64,000 bases of DNA from Trichoplax sp. H2. Lineage: Eukaryota > Placozoa > Uniplacotomia > Trichoplacea. Positions 35,201 through 50,200 of the stretch are shown here, in pieces (position 1 is the first letter of the stretch; the number at the start of each line of letters is the position of its first letter). Location of the stretch: the NCBI GenBank assembly GCA_003344405.1, contig NOWV01000192.1, forward strand, positions 78,664 to 142,663, in the 5' to 3' direction. Made by a program: the position numbers and the translations under genes. A model generated the notes under the pieces. The model was not told the DNA's origin. It saw only the letters and a program-made list of their open reading frames with translations, and searched no databases.

Positions 35201-38200
35201 AATCGAAATCTCCTAGAAGAATTGACGTCGCAGAAAATATTTAAAGAATTATCAACTTTAAGATCTTTGTGAGCTATATATATATTGAACATTATTAATG
35301 AATAAATTTATTTTAAAGTCGTCAAATCCCCACGCATTTAATATCTTAGCCTTAATGCCACCATATGCATATAAAATTAAGTTAATGTTAATTTCTAATC
35401 TGGTTATTAATGCTATAGTCTATATTTTATTTAAAAGGCTGTAACTGCTACAGATACCATAGCACTAAGGGTGTATTTCGGAAGCAGATCAGTTAGAAAA
35501 TCTGTATTTAAATAGTGTGAAAAAAATACGACATGAGATACGATACCATCTGAAATATGCTTTATTGACGATGATACGGGGCTGATTCTATCAATTTAGA
35601 TATCTGTCATACAATATGATACAAAGGATTGGTAAAGGCGTTTTTTCAAGTTTACAAAAGTTGATGACACTGTAAGTTTCAAAAGTAACTTCCGGCTAAG
35701 ATTTTTAATTCTTTAATCCCATGTAGGTCATCTATTCATATATTAATTCCTCGAAAAATTTTTGCATTAATAACTGGAAAACTGAAATAGGTGGTTACAC
35801 CAAAATACGCTCAGTGGCATAGCTTCCAGGACGTTTGAAGGATTATCAAGTTTGAAATATTTGTAGGCTACTTACAACTAAATTAATAATATCATCACCA
35901 TTTTAATGCAGATAAAGTCATAAACATGCCATTCACTGCTTAATTCGATATTCTCTGTGATTTCTGCGCTGTATTAGTTGAATTATTATTAGCAATATTA
36001 AGTACTTGCACCTAGCCCTGATAATTCGGTAGTGAATTAAAAATTTATTTCATAACAGAATATTAGTATTGCAGAAAATGCTAAAAGAACTTGATTTTAT
36101 TAAGTGATAGGCGAATAGCAAGATTAAACAGCAGCTTAACACTAGATAAAATAAATAAGAAGCAAAATTTTTTAAACTATTTTTTCTAAATATAGATATA
36201 TGTATAGCAATAAAATAGAAAGGATAGCCGATGGAGCCTTCGCAGACCTAGGTCAGCTTAAATTGCTGTAAGTCTTCGCAAGGTAGCATAATTATGCAGA
36301 ACTGAACATCATATAGCAATGCAGGCAATAATTGCCTTCTAGATATAAATTTTTAACAATCAAAATTTCTAGAGGATATTCATTTAATCAAAATGCATTA
36401 TGTACTGTAAGTGGACTACATGCTAATCATTTTTGTACAGTTTACTCGAAAGCAAAAATTACGTCAAGAAGCATCAAGTGAATTAATTTTTAGATTTTGT
36501 ACACTAGTATTTGATGTCTACCAATTACTGCAGAATCCACAAAAACTATTAATTTTATTTGCAATTCTAAGACGATTTTTTCCATAGCTAACGATACTGT
36601 CAATGTTTCGCAAATGCTGAAAGAACAAAAATGATCATAACAACTTGATGCTACAATGGCATTCTTATTGGCAAAGAATATAATAACATAGAGACATTTA
36701 AAATAAAAAGCAGATCGCCCAATGCGAGATACTTATAGCACAAGAAAATGTTATACTTAGCATTATAGAATTATATTCCTACTCCTTAGGTACTTTATAA
36801 ATAGTATAATAGATGGATTAATTATAAGCAGAGTAATGAAAGCTTACAATATGCGGTAGTTGCATAATGAAATTTATCAGAGATGAAATAAATTTTTTGC
36901 AGCTACATACAGTATGACATCAGAGATTTAATGAACTCCTTTCTAAACACGAAATTATCAATATGCTTTGATATGTAAAATTACACTATTATATATTATA
37001 TTAAGAGTTTAAATGATTCTATATTAAGAACTAACATAGTTCGATGATGACAACTTTGCTAAACACTATACCTTCTTCAAAGATATTTTGAATGTAACGA
37101 ATTTATGCTAATTAGTAATACAATATTTCATAGTTGAACATAGTAAACATCAAGGGGCAATATTAACAATATCTATAGTCATTTTAGCAGATGTACTACT
37201 TGTTAAATGCCTAATCAAAACGGCTGAAATCAATCATTTTAGAGGGATAAGTAAGAATAATAAAGGTAATAGGTTTGCTTTAATTTCTAGATACTTAGAT
37301 GATAACAAGATAGAAACGATTGGAGAGCAAGCCTTCACTGGATTAAATAAGTTACGGTGGCTGTAAGTTATCAAGATTTGGAATGTATAATCTAATGTGC
37401 TATGTCAGTGCTCCAACTATTTCATGTTCATAATTATTATTTCAGATATCTATATTCAAATTCATTAGCTGTATTGAATTCAAAAATCTTTGGGGGATTA
37501 TCAGAGCTGGAGATTTTGTAAGCTAAAACAGATACAGTGCCTTGATGTATACTGATTATTTGTATAATTTTGGAAATTTCCGTTTTATTTTCGTACTAGC
37601 GATTGTACGATTATAATTAGTATATTAGCTAAGTATCATAATAAAGAAAATAATATAAGCAGAAAATTTTTTTATGCGAGACAATATTCTAAACTTGGTA
37701 GCTAAAATACCTAGATTAAACCGTCCTAAAAATACGAGTACTACACGGCAATCATGATTGCGACGCAAGTTATCGTATTCTTTTCATTGATTTAGACATC
37801 TTCACAAAAATAAGATAGAAAAAATTGAAGACGGGGCATTTTTAAACCTATCTAACGTATACGAACTGTAAGCAATTGTGAAGTACTTGTGCTTTTAACT
37901 TTTATGTACCATATAGTAACAATTTAAAGAATAATCTACAATAATTCTAAAAGAAATTAATAGTTCCTGACATTCAAGTGATCTTTTTGATATCAATATT
38001 ATCCATAATAATCTTCTAATTATTAAAACAGACGGTTGGACGAAAACTTATTAAGTACCCTAGATTCTCCTAAAATATTCGAAGGACTTACAAATTTAAG
38101 AACTTTGTAAGTTATTCTGGCCATTGATGCTCACTGATTTAGAACAACTGATGATATTAGAGCAAATCTATCATTAATATGAAGTATGAATTACGCAATA

Positions 38201-41200
38201 TTTTGTAATATATTTTACGATTCGTATAGGTTCCTACTAGTGCTATAATTTTGTAAAGCCTTAATCATATTCATTTATGTTATACAATATATTTACATAA
38301 TTGGCCCAATTAGAAAATTTGAGTGATAAAATCTGATCACGAAAATTCAAAATTTGTAGAAAATTAGAACTTTATTAGATCTAATACAAAGATTAGTGAC
38401 TCACAGCTCTACTCTAGCCAAATACAACTACTCAAAGACTTTTAGAAAGAACAATTAGATAATCTAATATCGCTTGCTTTTATAATCTAAGTAGCCTTCG
38501 CAGCTACAATCAAAGTAAAATGAATAACCATTTCCTAATAAATGATTCATAGTTCTATTTTTACCTTTAACTTTATAGTAGTTCATCGTTCTACTGTATA
38601 TTCATCTGTGCTCTAGCATAGAGTCTACTATTACAGTCTATAATTATAAGCTACAAAATATATCGTAAGATAAATATAATAACTGCACTACCGTACATCA
38701 TACTAAGCGTGGCTAATAATCTACAATCACATGACTAAGTTACTTTACAGTCTGCTATGATTTTGGCAGTAGGCATTGTAAGTAGTGGAGTATCGTTGCG
38801 TAGCATTATGTAGTACACACCAATTATCCAGATATACAAAGTTATAATAATTTTAATATCTCTGTCACGGTAGTAAATCTACCGTGATGAATGATAACTT
38901 ACTTAATTTAGATATGTATATGTATCACGTTGAGATAGTTATTAATTTGGATATGTGCATGAATTATTTGATGACTTAATATAGCCGATACAAACCTGTT
39001 CCTAATACAGATTAAATTATACTAAATATGGTATATGAATTGTCAATGGCAAATTCAATATAAATCCTGTTAATTATAAGCTAGGGCAAACATAAAGTTA
39101 ATCTATAGTAATACTAGTACAAACTCACGTCGCTTTGCTGACGGTTTACGATAATGTACCCATTTGTTAATAATTAACAGATAGTTTCACCATTCGACAT
39201 TATATATATCCCGGTAATAGCCAGGCACTACTATATTCACAGCGATGCTTCCAGAATACTACATTTTAATTATGCATTCACAGATGAGATGCTGTGAGAT
39301 GCTATACTAAGATTAGTTCATGGTCCAAAGCACATCATGATAACTAATGTACGGTGATGGACATACCAACTTAAGATTACCAGGTACTGTGAGATATCGA
39401 TAGTGCGGTACAATGTTCTTAATACTGTGGTCAATTATATACCAATCATTATAATGTGTCTAAGGATCGCTTGCGTATGCAAGCAAAGCTTGCTCTGTCG
39501 ATAACAACCGTTATAAGAAAATGTAACAATCAAAATGGCGGTGTAGAAAACTCTATAAAGATTCCATGTTTATTCAATTTTCGTCAGAGAATTACATCAA
39601 ATCAAAATTGAAAGGCCCAGTGGCCACCCTTAGCGATATAACGAATACTATTTAAAAAATCAGTACTCTGCAGAACTTACTACCTTAGAGCTATTCGTTT
39701 TACACATGAAGAAATGTTGAGGTAAAAAGTACTGTAAGAATCTTATACTGGCTTAGAGCTATTCGTTTTACATGAAGAATTCTTGAGGTAAAAAGTACAG
39801 TAAGAATCTTATACTGACCTATTGGAATGAACCCATAATCACAGTCACCTAACAATAGTGTAAATACTCCCGCGCTGCTCGTTAAAAAAAAAGGGAAGGT
39901 TGTTGGGATTACAAATTCATTGGATTAGACTAGGAATAATTTAATGTATTCTCGAAGTCTTATTGGTCGAAATATATCACACATCGCAAACCGGTTTTAT
40001 GGCTAGAAAAGTTATTTAAATGATTGATTTTGAATATTAAATTAGACTTGCATTTTCCAGAAAAAAGATATAGTTAGAAGATTCCGAAAGTGCATTTCTC
40101 AGTTATTGTTACTTATCTAGGGTAATCTAATTAGTTTAGATTTGGCAACTTTGGTTAAGTAACAATCACAGTCAGTTTATAAGAACTATTTAGTTTAATT
40201 TGCAATATCTGGAATTTTTCGTACTGATAGCTAAACTGTTAATGATCTCTTCAGTTAAATAGCAAGAACAGTTAGCAATTAAATAAATTATAATTTGAGC
40301 CTGCAACAAAACCTGTTCTACTAATGATAATTAGAGTGTAGATCACAAAATTAATTTGATAATATCAGATTTCATTACTAATTCTTTATCGATTGAGATG
40401 CTAGCTAACAGCACAACAGGCTCTGACAGACAAGAAAAATCTCCTATAATAGCAGATCTTAGAAAAGAAGGAATAAGACCAATAATAACAGAAAAGCGTT
40501 GCTTCTTAAATACGCTATCAAACTCGCTTGCAACATAATAATTACGAACACATTACTTAATACTTACAAAGTTTAGAATGAGAATAAAATTGTATGATTA
40601 GTATCATATTCTACGAAGCTGAAATCCACATACTTGAATTACTACATACATAACTTATATATACCTATTATTCTCAACTGACCTAGATTTTGCCGTTATT
40701 TTTTAAGTTATATCTAATTCACCTCTACACGACATGTTGACAGCAACAGTTCATCTAACAGCTTCACTACAGTACCATTAATTATTTCAATTGCTGAAGT
40801 ATAAAAATACTTCTTTAATTGCGCATATTTTATTCGTTTCAACCAGCAATTTATTGGCAGGTAACCTATAGTGTTGGTCTAGTGATTGCTGTATGGTTTA
40901 TTTATAATATTAATTTCTTGTACTATTTGCCGAAATATATCATGATACAGGACTAAAATAAATATTAGTTGCTAACGTTTTGATAGTAGGCATTACTAGT
41001 ATTGCAGTATCGCTGCATGGTACTGTATCAAGGTCGCCAATTACCGAGCTGTACACAATATAATTCACGATATCAAAGGCGAATAATAAGATTTATTCAG
41101 TCTAATTAGTATTATCAGATAGAAAGGACAGTTAGCAATAAAAATTTTAATTTGCACTATCAATTTTTCCAGCAACTGAAGCACAAAATGGCTTTCCATT

Positions 41201-44200
41201 GAGCACGATTTAGTGATTTTAAACAGCAATTTATTAGCAGATAAATCTTTAGTATTTGCCAAACAACTGCTGTATAATCTATTTTAAGGTTAATCACCGT
41301 AATAGTTACCGAAACACATCATGATAAAGGATAAAATAAATATTACCCTATGATGAACTAATACCAAGATAAAAATAAAGTATTACCATTGCAAATATTT
41401 CTTAGTATGAAATATTACAACATAAGTAATCTTAACGATATAATTCTTGTATACTCATATATTGAGAAAAGCTTTAGACAGAATTTCTTTTAAAATTGCT
41501 ACATTACAGATCTCTTGATCCAACCTTTCATTATGCTATACATTTAATTTTTCAGATATTTGAATAAAAACAGAATATCACAGATAGCTGATGGAGTTTT
41601 CATTCCTATAAAGCAAATAGAATATGTGTAAGTCTGTAATAGTGAAATTATCCAAGAAGAATTTCTCAATATTTTCGTGACTTAAGATTTATTGTTATTA
41701 ACGGTTTGATGCGTATAAAAAATTTTAGACACGCCATTTATTACAATTTATATGTAATTCCAGTACTAAATCACATTGCAAGCATTTCTACAAAATAATA
41801 TATTCGTAAAGACATGTAATAGATAACTATGCTAGACATATTATTTGAAATTTTTTTCAAGCTCAACAACGCTATATTATAATGTAAGATTTGCGCATTA
41901 TTGTTTAAGAGATAAAGTAGATCTGTTAAAGAACTGTCGCAAAACAGCTTAGCAACAAGATAATGTAATGTACGATAACCAAGTCAATTCCTTGAACCAC
42001 GTATCAAGGAACGATATCTGCACTATCAGGAATGCTTTCGCTCTTCTAGCAGACTACGCAAAGACTTAGATGTCTCGTATTTTACGTTAAAAACTAAGTT
42101 TCAGAATTAACTTAATGATACGATATATTGTATTTATATACTCTTCCTCAATAGTTCATGAGTCATAGTTAGTACACTTAACTTTAGAATCATTCACTGA
42201 ATTAGACATTAATTTTAGCTACTGCTCCCTAATGCAGACAACAATGTTTACGAACATAGGCATCTGATGACTAATACAGAATAGTCAGATTACGATATGT
42301 CCTATCACGAGACATTTCCACGATAATTTACAATCTACCATAAGTAAGTTACAATCACAATGATTCGAACTGTAAGTAGATAATACGCATTCCCTAATAT
42401 AACTATTAATTTCAGTATTTATGTATATGTCACTGTTACATAAAGTAAGTGCTATATTAAAACACAGTACATCCAAATTAAAAATTAATTAAATAAGGAT
42501 ATGCTAACAAAATTATCCTAGCATAGATATTTCTATTCTAATATAGTATATAACACTATCACAAGAACATATTATGACGTCCGTTTTTAATTCATTAATT
42601 TAATATGTATAGTTGATTAAGCTAAGTACCTATCTTTATTTTAGAGATTATTATATCTGATTGTAGTTGTTGTCACCATTGTAGAGTCAGTTTGTAAGTG
42701 TTGATTTCTTACCAGAGACGGAGAAGACCTTGACTAGCAGCAACGATTATGTAATTATTCGCGTAGGTCAAGGTCTCTTCTATCTTACTATTAGAAACAA
42801 TTCTAAGACTAATATCTTTGCATGATCAGCTCAGAAACTAGTAAGAAAATATACAGTTCTAATACAACTTAGTGAGTAGATATGCTAGATTATAGAAGAG
42901 ATAATGCGTTATGAAGCCGTCATGAAATAGATATTGTTTGCATGTCCTGAAAATGTAAATGTCTTAGTAATAGATTCAACGCAAAATTTCCTTTATTTAC
43001 ACAGCCTATCTCGTCATGTAACTATAATATGGCGATGTGCGTCTTTCAGTTTTTATTGTCCATTAAGTTAAAATCCTTTCATAAGCCACAATTATAATAT
43101 GATTGTCACCCAATGATAACGTAACTTTCTTTTATACTTATATTGTAAAAATTTTCAATCTGCAGAAGACTGTCAAGAAATGAGATTCGCCGTGTACAGG
43201 ACATTCATCTTAGTGATTTGATAAACTTAGGTCGAATGTAAGTTGTAAAACAAACTTATTTAACCACGAATGATACACCCTTGAAGATTGTATATCCGTT
43301 TAATCTTATTTTCAAAACTACAGTAAATTTCATACTTTTCAATTCTTAGATCGATATCGCGAAATAGACTTACCGAAATGCCCTCGGGAGCTTTTAGAAA
43401 TATGACTAAATTGCGAAAAATGTAAGTCGCCACTTGCCGCAAATACCCTGGCGATACATTAAACAACACAGTACTCATAGTAAATTTTACTTTAGTCCGC
43501 TAGACTACTTCTCTAACCTACGGTATTGTTACTGGAATATCTTTAAAATGCACACATTAAAACGGACAAAACAGAATAACGCTCATATCTTACACACTAT
43601 GTATGTTGATCATTATCTCGCTCATAAACACTATCAGTCGTAGTAGACAGATTTACTGCGCTATTAGCTTATTTGTAATAACAAATGTTATTACAGTTAC
43701 TTTATCATACATGGATATTTTCAGGAACAAATAATTTCATACATAAGCATGTCTCGATTACGAGCTCTATCAATCTCCTACTTTTCAAATGCCCATTTGA
43801 GATGTATTACTGTTTTGTTATAATATTGTAAGGATTTACGCGCCTATCACTAACAACAATTCCTAAAGTAGCACTTTTTATTTCTAAAAAGTCAGAAACA
43901 AAACGTATTCTTAAACTATAAATCCATATCAGAGTCATTTTTATATCTGTGATGCAATGCTAATATATCAAGATGATACTCAAACCATTTAACTATTTAA
44001 GAAAGACTAAAAATATGACTTTGCATTACTTTAGAAGGATGTTAATTTACGATACGTATCAATCATCGTCTTGACTAATTCTTCCATTGACTTTTCAAAT
44101 ATGCTACAGTATTCGTAATAACACTATTATATCTTACAAATAACTGTAGAAGAATACTGTGATTCTCAAGAATTAGGACTGAAATATATTAGGACGAGTT

Positions 44201-47200
44201 TGTTGCCAATTAAGATAGTATTTGTAAAATCACCTATAATATATTTGGAGTTTCAGACTAATCTATTTGACAAAAAATATGCAGCACAGATGCTACATTT
44301 TTAATTAATAATACTTTGAAATGTGACTAAATACACATTAAATTAACTTGTTTACTTTAATCGCCAATCGTTATTATTCTAATTTTATAATATTAAATCG
44401 CCTAAATGATACCAATATTAACTTCAATACATTTTCATGTAGATGGTTATATGCAAACTCAATTCAAAGGATTAGTAAAGAAGCATGGGATGACTCAAAG
44501 AACTTGAAAAATATGTAAGCTGACTGTAATAAATCTGGGTAGATGTTAGAGGTGCCATGTAAAAGTTAAGCCTTAATCATATCAGTCTTTAGCTATTAAT
44601 TATAAGTATTATATTTATGAAGTTAGCCGCCCTTGCAGTTCTTCGCTGAGTTTATAACGAAGCTTTTGAAATAATACAGTAATCTAATCTTTTTCGCTCT
44701 TTATGATATAAATTTCTCTTAGTATACCCTAAATCGTATCATCGTTCATAATAGAGTAATCTAGACCAAGTAATAATACGAGTATAATGGCTTCCTTCAG
44801 TAAAAGCATAAGTTTTAATTTAAAATGTTGTAAATTTCAAAACTCCTAAAAACAGTCTTAAAAATTATATAAAAGCAAAAGAATTTTGGTATTGCTGCGC
44901 TGCAGGGAACGGTAGTGTTTGTACATTAGAGCATTCCGTTTGCTTAACCTTCTTTAGCCAGTTTCTAGTTTTGACATCTTCAGCATTAATACGTTACTGG
45001 CTTGTTGTGCAACGGTGGAACTGAAATTAACAGTTACATATGATTGCTAAGAATAATCTAGTTATTTTCCTTATCACTCTGATCGTAGCTTAGTTGCAGC
45101 AGATCATATGATACTAATGAGGACTCATAAGCTATTGTAGAAGTCTATAAACCGCGATAAATTATGCAATGAAGAGAATTGTTGAAAATCTGTATTTAAA
45201 ATAGTCTATATGACGTTTAAATCCTGTCTGTTAGCGGAGGAGTGATATTTCTGATAGAGTAGATATTGGGTCCTGAAATATGGTTCAGGGACGTAAGCTA
45301 TGGATTGTAAATTGCGTTACTTCGTTGTTAAGTGCTATTAAAATATGCAAATAACTTGTTGCATTAATATCGTATCGAACACTTGAAATAATTGATTAAA
45401 CTCAGGCTATTTTTATATAGAGATTTGTCAAATAATGCTATTAGAAATATCAACGAATCTGGCCTTTCACAATTTAAATATATGGAAACATTGTTAGTTA
45501 CCTTTAGCAGATTCATACACAAAATTTTATTATAAACTTATAAATTAAAAATATAAAGAGTATAAGAAATGCAAATTGTAACTAGATATTTTTGTAATTA
45601 CAGAACTCTGGGTATAAATAATTTAATCCGCCTGCACGATTTTATCTTTTCTGAGTTATCTGAACTTACATCTTTGTAAGAACATTCCTAACTTTTTCCA
45701 ATACCTACTAATTTTTTCATATTTTAACTCATCACTCCAAATTTCTATTTTGTATTTCATCTTTATTTGTTTAATTTACAGAAAGCTACATGGCAACGAT
45801 TTAACTTTTATCAGTACTAATTCCTTCTATGGGCTGAAGAACTTGGAAATACTGTAATGCAATACTTAAGTGTTTTAGTACTTATAACGCACCATTAGAA
45901 AATTACTTCTACGACATCACTTTAAAGGGCTATTTACTAAAGCGCTTTAAATTGATACGATTTCTTACATATTGACTCAGATTCCTATACGATAACAAAA
46001 TTAAAGTTATCGCTCCAGGTTCCTTTGCTAATCTAAACAAGCTAACTCTCATGTAAGTAATGAAAAGAATAATTTTAGGTTAAAATAGAGCAATAAATGA
46101 TAGGTTTCATAGCCATAAAAGGTGGAGCTCTATATTTTGCGGAAGGTACGCAGCCAAGGAGTTAATACTCAATTTTCAACAGCAACTATGCTTTTTCGCT
46201 TCAACTGTGATTTTATACTATAGGAAAGTTTAATTGTTAGAATACAAGACAGCTATATTTATACTGAGACTGCAACTTATTATTCTTTTAAAACTCTCTG
46301 GTCTTAGAATAATAAATTAAGTAATAAATACAGTCAATTCGATCTTGTCTACAATTATATTACAATGCAAAAACTTTAACGGTCTCGTTTTTGTTTGGCA
46401 ACCAGGCTAATAAGCAGCCTGTCTTGTCAGTTTATTGTAAATAACATTATGCTATCACCTAATAGTGAACTATCACGGAATAAACTCTTATCTATCAACG
46501 ATCGTGTCTTTAACGATTTACCTTCATTAGAGACATTGTGAGTCTTAACGTATAGTATTACAAATTTATTTCTCTAAGCTATTGTCAAAAGCAACAGTAA
46601 ACTAAATTGCATTAAATTAAATCTTAATTTTTTACATTTTAGGCATATTCCAGATAATTACGTACTTAATCTAACTTCAACTACTTTCAAAGGCTCTCAC
46701 CAGATAGATACAATGTATGAAATATTCTCTTTCTTATATGCTAAAACAACAATATTGCAACAGTTTAATATCAGATAGTTACAATTTTTGCAGTAAACTA
46801 TCAGGAAATGGAGTTCAACAAATTTCTGGTGATTCTTTCTCTGATTTGATAAACTTAAAACGATTGTAAGTTATATCATGCTACTGTGCTTGCCAAATAA
46901 ATCATTAATTATTACTTTATCTTTAGCTATTTTGATTATATAATTAATTCATTTTTATTATTAGGGAACTGAGAATTTGCTCTATAACCGAAATCGGAAC
47001 TGAAATATTTGCTCGCAATACTAAGCTGCAGCACTTGTTTGTTAACACTTTCCATACTTTAAGAAATCTATACTACTTTGACTTTATTTTCTATTATATC
47101 CAGTAATATAGTCCAAAATAATATCTAATGCTATTAAAATAACTTAAATTCATCTTTTAAGAGATGTAAGTGGCTGTAAAATTTCGATGGTGACCTCTAG

Positions 47201-50200
47201 AGCTTTCTCTAATTGTACCGCCCTAAAAATATTGTAAGATTTTCATTTATATTTTCATAGCTATATCATTTATGAAGGAACGCAAATGTCTTACAAACCA
47301 GAGATTTAAATAATTTCTTGGGATATGATATTGTACACTGTTCATATAAACACCAGTTGAGTCTTAATTATACAAAAATAGCGTTTCCAAAAGTAGCTGT
47401 ATATTACACAAATGACTGACGGCGATAGAGAACATCACTAAATAAATAAGACTCTGCTAGATTTTACCTGATTAGCACGTTTTTTTCGTTGCTAAAAATC
47501 CATTAAATCTTTTATTAGTAAGATACTTAGCAAATGTAAAGAAAAAAATATTTCCGTATCAATACCTAATTCTAGTTATATTTACTACCTAAAGATATAT
47601 TTAATTTTGTCACAGAAATTTATCAGCTACACTGATTCGAACCTTGCCATCGTATATATTTGGATCCAATAAACAAACCAGTATGGAGACATTGTAAGTT
47701 TACATATCGGTTGATACTAAAACTGCAGTGATTGACAAATTGTATAATCTGCAATTCCTTACTTAAATTCCGTATCCCTAAATTAATATCTTCTAAATAT
47801 CTAAGTGAACGCAATGCTCAATAATCAATGTTTTATATAATACTATCGAATAAACTCTCTAAGTCAAAACCTAATCTAGCGAAAGAATTCAAATTCTGAT
47901 TAACTTTCGTTTGACAATAATATTCATTATTGTTAGATTGATCAATGGGAGCTATCTGGAAAGCATTGATGAGATGGCTTTTTACGGTCTAAGTAAACTG
48001 AAAAGTCTGTGAGTTCAACTATGAATATGAGGATGAAGCGTATCCTTAACATAAATTCATCTTCTATGAACAGTATACGGGCTTAAAAAGGCATCATTTA
48101 CCTCGTGTAGTTTCTACAGGTAATGCAATTACAAAATTCATCTATTGAAACTTTAGAACATTAAGCACAAATTTCATTCGATACCTTGATCCTGTTACCT
48201 TTACATCTCTGACGTCTTTGGAAGAATTGTAAGTATAAAATGTTAACTATTTCTATATTAGATCTAAAAAAATTATATCATACGACCGTATTCGTTGTAA
48301 ATTCGACAGTATCTCAAACAATTTCTCGTCTTTTAATGGTAAAATCTTCTGATTAAGTTAAATACTTACATTAATACTAATTAGAATAATTTTAACATTG
48401 ACTCCTATTACAGTACTACAATCAGCAACTGATCCTTCTACATATTTGATTTAGTTTGATATTTAAAAAGACCATAATCAATTGAATTAAACTTAGTCTG
48501 TATAGTCTATGCCAGTTCTAAAAAAGAAGATATAAAAGTAACAATCTTTTATGGTTAGCAAACTACTGTATGTGATGTAGGGCTGTCAACCATTAGTAAC
48601 TTTATGTTTCATGAATGCCAAGTTTTAATAAGATAATCGAAATTCAAGATAATCAGCCTTAACAACCATCCATATGAAAGCCCACATATATAATATTATT
48701 CTTCTTTCAAAGATGAAATTATGATTTTTCACAAAACCAGTTCTTAAATTATGTTAATCGCAGGAATCTTAATCAAAATAAAATTGAATATCTGAACGAG
48801 TTAGGATTCTTTGACCTTGGATCTTTGAAATTCTTGTAAGCCAGTATATGTTACAAATATATCGCTGAAATTTAGAGCTTCTTATGGTTCCTACATATGA
48901 ACTACATTAATTGAAACTATTTCTTAATTATGATAATAAGAACTAATAACGTTGAAGGAGGCTATTAAACTAAGTTATTTTATGAGAATACGCTATTGAT
49001 TCCTGAGATAAAGCTTAGTAGATCACATAGTATAAGATTATTCTCAAAGCGTATAACAGACTGAAGGATTAAGAATGATCCTTGGCTTCATTACTAGGCA
49101 TTTAACCTCCAATGAAATTAAACTGATAGGTAGCAATGCCTTCCTTGGCCTAGCAAAGCTAACGCGATTGTAAGATCCTCTTGTGTAATTGCACATCGAT
49201 GAGATCTTTTATATATTTCTTCATTTTTGGATAATTTTATCATCATTATCGTAATTTAACCGGTATTTTTGTTAAGAAACTACCAGCTTTCTAAATTATA
49301 CTATGATTATTTTAAAATTGTTCGTAATTTTAGCACCTGCATTGCACTAACTGCTATTGAACAACTCTTAACTAATACACAATTGTAGTTCGTTTATCTA
49401 TTTTGAAAACTGCATCAAGTTATCATCATTTATTATTGTGTTATACTTTTAATTGAGCAATGGAATAGTAGACCACTAATTACTAACTTTGAAATTATTG
49501 TGACTTACGATAGATATATCAATAACAATTACATTAGTACACTCAATGGGACGGCTTTCAGCGGATTACACAGCCTCACTTACCTGTAAGTGTCAAACTT
49601 AATAAATTACTGATTATATTAGTACAAACTAGTACGCATAGCTTCGAATTTCTATTGCTATATAAGAAATCATTATATTACATCTTTAATGACGCTTTTC
49701 TTAACAAAGTAAAATGTGCTTTTGATGATTTAAATCAGATTACTGGATGAAAACCATTTATTATCCATTCAAGATTTCCAATTTGCTAGTTTACCTTCAT
49801 TACAATATCTGTTAGCCATTATTTTTATTTATCTCATGTATTGAAAAAATTTAGAATAAGAAGATTTTAACTTAATTGCTGATTATTCAACATTAGTTAT
49901 CTAAGGTCAAACAAAATCAAAGAAATTCAACCTAATTCATTCTCTGGCTTGGATAATATACAAGAAATGTAAGAAATTAAATTTAATCTAAATTAAAAAT
50001 GTTTAATTAATGTTGATAGGTAATGATAATGCTAATATACTTGTACGTAATAATTGTAACTAATTTACCCTGATATAAAGAAGAAAACATGCCTATTAAT
50101 GTATCAACAGTATCACTTTTAACAAATAGAAATATATTTTCACCTTATTTCGTCCACTTTGTATTCTGTTTTGATTAGCTGGCTTAATGGAAATCCCTTG

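Larger units (their letters stand above)
38107..41555. other. Largest gene 2 intron (3.4 kb)
   Basis: Contains a family E copy (38321), a pair of related ~100-bp segments (38755-38850 and 40971-41060), a 68-bp tandem duplication (39684) and a local direct duplication (about 40850-40965 and 41220-41345). A 60-codon ORF at 40356 has no recognisable motif. A perfect palindrome TCACGGTAG/CTACCGTGA lies at 38865-38887. Confidence 0.6.

Noticed and set aside
38864-39527. Possible further element from GTCACGGTAG (palindrome) to GTAACA
   Set aside because: The flanking 5-mers ATCTC and ATCAA agree at only three of five positions and no second copy was seen.
39600-39920. Search for tRNA or other structured RNA genes around GGCCCAGTGGCC and nearby
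   Set aside because: Only a short palindrome; no cloverleaf or internal promoter boxes could be fitted. No RNA gene was found elsewhere in the window either.
40356-40538. 60-codon plus-strand ORF in the 3.4-kb intron of gene 2
   Set aside because: No motif, no partner in gene 1, and the length is expected by chance in an intron of this size.
43735-43837. Open stretch after TTTTCAG with a YFSNAHLRCI-like end, resembling an LRR exon in gene 2
   Set aside because: No acceptor/donor pair gives a phase-2 exon with correct repeat spacing, and gene 1 has no partner; at most a decayed exon.
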